Origin: a virus
Virus record (IMG/VR): IMGVR_UViG_3300036785_000450
Coordinates: 1 to 62,593 of that record
DNA length: 62,593 bases
Direction: 5' to 3' (one strand)
Shown: in pieces, positions 60,255-62,593 of the stretch
Numbering within the stretch: the stretch's first letter is position 1
Layout: each line of letters opens with the position of its first letter
Notes under the pieces: model-generated
Seen by the model: only the letters and a program-made list of their open reading frames with translations
Database searches by the model: none
What the model was told of the DNA's origin: nothing
Translations under genes and position numbers: made by a program

Positions 60255-62593
60255 TCACTCCGAGTCACTCACCAGGCGAGTGGTGAAGATGTCGTCCAGG
60301 TAGCCGGTCGCGCCCACCATGAGCGGATCCTCGCCCTCCAGGGCGGCGATCTGGTCGAAGAGGGTGGACACCTTGTGCCGTATGTCAGCCTCCACCATCA
60401 GACCGCTGTGTACTGCCATGGCGACACGGGTGATCTCAGTCACTGCTGCGTTCACCGTCATCGAGGTAGTGGCCGAAAACTCAGGTGAGACACCGATGAC
60501 CATCTGAGACTGGACCATGAGTGATGTTACCGCCGAGAGATCCACATTGCCGACCACCGAGGAGAGGGCCTGCATCGAGGCCAACGCCGACATGGTCACC
60601 TGGCCCTGGATGATGCTCCAAGTCTTGGCAACCAGGGTCAGACCAGCTACCGCCGCCAGAGAGACGGTGGCAAAGGCGAGATCTTGACCGACGATCTGAA
60701 GCGAGGCTGACGCCGACAGAGCCACCTGTGCCTGGATAATGCTCCAGGTCCGGGCCACCAGGGTCAGCCCAGCCACCGGGGTCATGCTGACGACGGCCAA
60801 TGCCTGATACGTCGCAGTGACCGAGAGCGAGGCGACACCGGTCATGGTGACAGTGGCGGCGTTAAAACCTCCAGGCGAGACGAGCAGACTCGCCGTGGCG
60901 ACAGCCACGAAGGCAGCCAGTTCCTGAACGGTGCCAGCCACCACAACACCCGCCAAGGCCGACAGCGCTATGACACCGATCTCCTGGATCGTGGCTGTCA
61001 CTGCCAGACTCGCAGTCCCACTGAGAGCCACGCTGGCCTGCGGGGCAGTCAGACCATTGACCACCATGGTGGCTACGGCTGCCAGGGCTACGGTGCCAGT
61101 CACGCCGCCCAAGGTCGACACAGTCAGTGCCGCCGTGCCTGACATGGCTACCGTGAAGATGTAGGTCGGCACCCCGGTCGCTGTCAGCGTCGTTGTAGCT
61201 ACCAGGGTCACGGCGCTGAACTGCTGCACCTTGGCAGCCGCACTCAGACCGGCTATAGCCGAAAGAACTACGGAAGCCACCTCAGTCACCGAGTAGGTGC
61301 CGACACTGAGAGCGCCAGTGGCGGTGAGACTGGCTGTGCCAGTATCAATCGCAGACAGGGCGATGAGCATGTTTGACTGGGCAGACTCGGTGACGGCACC
61401 GAAGACCTGCGCCTGACCGGCGACTGCGAGGCCACTGGTACCGACCAGTGCGACCGTGGAAAGCTGAACCCGGGTACCAGTGGTGATCAGGGAGGTACTG
61501 GCAGTCAAGGCCGCACTGGCGACCTCAGTGGCCGACGAAGCGACGGTGAGACTGACGGCGCCAGCAAGGGTGACCGTTGCGTACTGAGTTCGGGTAGCGG
61601 CCACGGTCAGAGACGTCGAGCCAAGCAGACTGACTGAGGCGACCTCTGTGACAGCAGCGGTGAGAGCGAGTGAAGAGCTTGCCGACTCAGACACACTGGC
61701 AAGCTCAGTTACCAGACCCGAAAGGTTCAGGGCCGCACCACCAGCCAAGGTGACTGCTGCTAGCTGCTGGGCTGTTGCGGTAACCGTCATTCCAGCGAGA
61801 GCTACCTCTGTGACCGTCGTGACCCCGGCAGTCAAGCCAGTGACGGCCATGGCGGCGGTGGCCGCCTCGGTCACCGCACCCACCTCGGTGACCGCCCCGG
61901 TGACCGTCAGACCAGCGCTACCTGCCTGGGCGACGGCGCCAACAGCGGTGCGGGCGCCGATGACAGTCAGCGATGCCGAGGCTGTCTCGGTCACTACGGC
62001 TCGCTCGGTCACTGAGCCGGTGATGGTCAAACCTGCGACTGCCGATTCTGATACGCCTCCGCTCACCAAGACGACGCCGACGAACATGCCACTGGCGCTG
62101 ACGTGCTCGACTACTGTCGCCACCTCCAGGACCAAGGCGGCGAGTGTCAGTCCGGCGGTAGCAGCGCCCGCAAATACGCCAGGTACTACCGCCCCGGTGC
62201 TACTCCCTCCCTGGTAATGAGCAAGCACCTGCGCAGCAGTGAGTACGTAGTTGTAGACCGCTGGCTTGGAGATAGAGCCCTGGAAGTACGCCGAAGTACC
62301 GACGCCTTGGTCATGGCGCTGACCGATGCGAAATTCATGGATTGAATAGCTAGGTGGCCCGCCCGGCGTCGTTTGCAAGAGCACACCGTTTTTGTATAGG
62401 CGCAGATTCGTACCGTCGTAAGTGCCAACAACATGGAACCACTGGTTCAATGCAAGCGGCACATCGGTGCAGACAGTCCATCCCGGTGACGGGGCGTAGA
62501 AACCAAAGCTCAGATTGTTTCCACCGTCGTTGACGCCGTTTCCGATTTCATAGCCCACGGTATCTGACACATACGCGTTGGAGCATACGTAGC
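60255..62593 (-). CDS. LamG plus long repeat fibre protein, 5' part outside the window
   Basis: The frame is open to the window edge, so the start lies beyond 62593. The first visible 110 residues end a LamG/concanavalin domain (PLALNQWFHVVGTYDGTN, KPAVYNYVLTAAQVLAHY). Then come about twenty degenerate repeats of roughly 27-30 residues built on A-x-L-x-V-x-x-x-V-T-E-V-A-x-V-T-L, an Ala/Val/Thr-rich beta-type repeat. The end is a helical, charged 50 residues. A stalk or fibre with receptor-binding cap is likely. Its 3' end converges on the holin-like gene. Confidence 0.7.
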   Translation of the reverse strand, partial: YVCSNAYVSDTVGYEIGNGVNDGGNNLSFGFYAPSPGWTVCTDVPLALNQWFHVVGTYDGTNLRLYKNGVLLQTTPGGPPSYSIHEFRIGQRHDQGVGTSAYFQGSISKPAVYNYVLTAAQVLAHYQGGSSTGAVVPGVFAGAATAGLTLAALVLEVATVVEHVSASGMFVGVVLVSGGVSESAVAGLTITGSVTERAVVTETASASLTVIGARTAVGAVAQAGSAGLTVTGAVTEVGAVTEAATAAMAVTGLTAGVTTVTEVALAGMTVTATAQQLAAVTLAGGAALNLSGLVTELASVSESASSSLALTAAVTEVASVSLLGSTSLTVAATRTQYATVTLAGAVSLTVASSATEVASAALTASTSLITTGTRVQLSTVALVGTSGLAVAGQAQVFGAVTESAQSNMLIALSAIDTGTASLTATGALSVGTYSVTEVASVVLSAIAGLSAAAKVQQFSAVTLVATTTLTATGVPTYIFTVAMSGTAALTVSTLGGVTGTVALAAVATMVVNGLTAPQASVALSGTASLAVTATIQEIGVIALSALAGVVVAGTVQELAAFVAVATASLLVSPGGFNAATVTMTGVASLSVTATYQALAVVSMTPVAGLTLVARTWSIIQAQVALSASASLQIVGQDLAFATVSLAAVAGLTLVAKTWSIIQGQVTMSALASMQALSSVVGNVDLSAVTSLMVQSQMVIGVSPEFSATTSMTVNAAVTEITRVAMAVHSGLMVEADIRHKVSTLFDQIAALEGEDPLMVGATGYLDDIFTTRLVSDSE

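Noticed and set aside
1-62593. Integrase, repressor, attachment site or other lysogeny genes
   Set aside because: None was recognised; temperate lifestyle cannot be judged from this part.

Overview
The window is a 62.6 kb piece of a large, high-GC, tightly packed bacteriophage genome. The virion genes are those of a contractile-tailed (myovirus-type) phage: sheath, T4 gp19-like tail tube, tape measure, baseplate hub and OB-fold spike. An actinobacterial host is inferred from a WhiB-family regulator, many transcription units that appear to be read from leaderless mRNAs (TANNNT followed 6-7 nt later by ATG/GTG), and several small zinc-ribbon proteins of a kind common in actinobacteriophages. 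No terminase, portal, protease, capsid, polymerase or integrase was recognised, so this is not the whole genome. The right edge cuts through a fibre gene.

Layout. 1-2.3 kb: a GTCAGG repeat array and a minus-strand unit that begins with a tRNA-Trp. 2.3-3.0 kb: non-coding, rich in inverted repeats. 3.4-8.8 kb (minus): an SNF2-like ATPase, a HARP-like partner and small proteins, in units separated by palindromic CATG promoters. 8.9-15.4 kb (plus): about twenty small overlapping genes and an ArdC-like antirestriction protein. 15.4-21.2 kb (minus): zinc ribbon, glycosyltransferase, dCTP deaminase and a large LamG protein. 21.6-28.1 kb (minus): a TIM-barrel-like protein, WhiB, and a run of accessory enzymes (ADP-ribosyltransferase-like, GNAT, ParB-like) most of which carry the same 11-residue N-terminal tag, M-S-x-x-[AV]-L-[SN]-x-x-Q-F. 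28.1-37.5 kb: short units on both strands, including KTSC, SAP, AT-hook, IPT and zinc-finger/HTH proteins and one clear intrinsic terminator.

37.6-53.0 kb (minus) is the virion module. In transcription order (high to low coordinate) it encodes neck/tail-end proteins, sheath, tube, tail assembly chaperone with a probable +1 frameshift, tape measure with lysozyme domain, NlpC/P60 baseplate protein, LysM protein, hub, collagen/C1q spike and head-associated small proteins. 53.1-60.3 kb (plus) holds more virion genes interrupted by homing-type nuclease genes, then the endolysin and a holin-like gene. 60.3 kb to the end (minus) is a LamG plus repeat fibre.

The most unusual content is the tagged set. 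At least ten otherwise unrelated proteins share the tag, including Arr-like ADP-ribosyltransferases, acetyltransferases, a ParB-like protein and an HNHPG (JAB/MPN-like) protein. By analogy with the T4 internal proteins and the T4 ADP-ribosyltransferase Alt, the tag could be a signal that loads effectors into the virion for ejection into the host. That is inference. A second theme is transcription: several left-arm promoters have a CTGAC-like box exactly 23 nt upstream of the -10, usually inside a CATG palindrome, and many initiate at the start codon.
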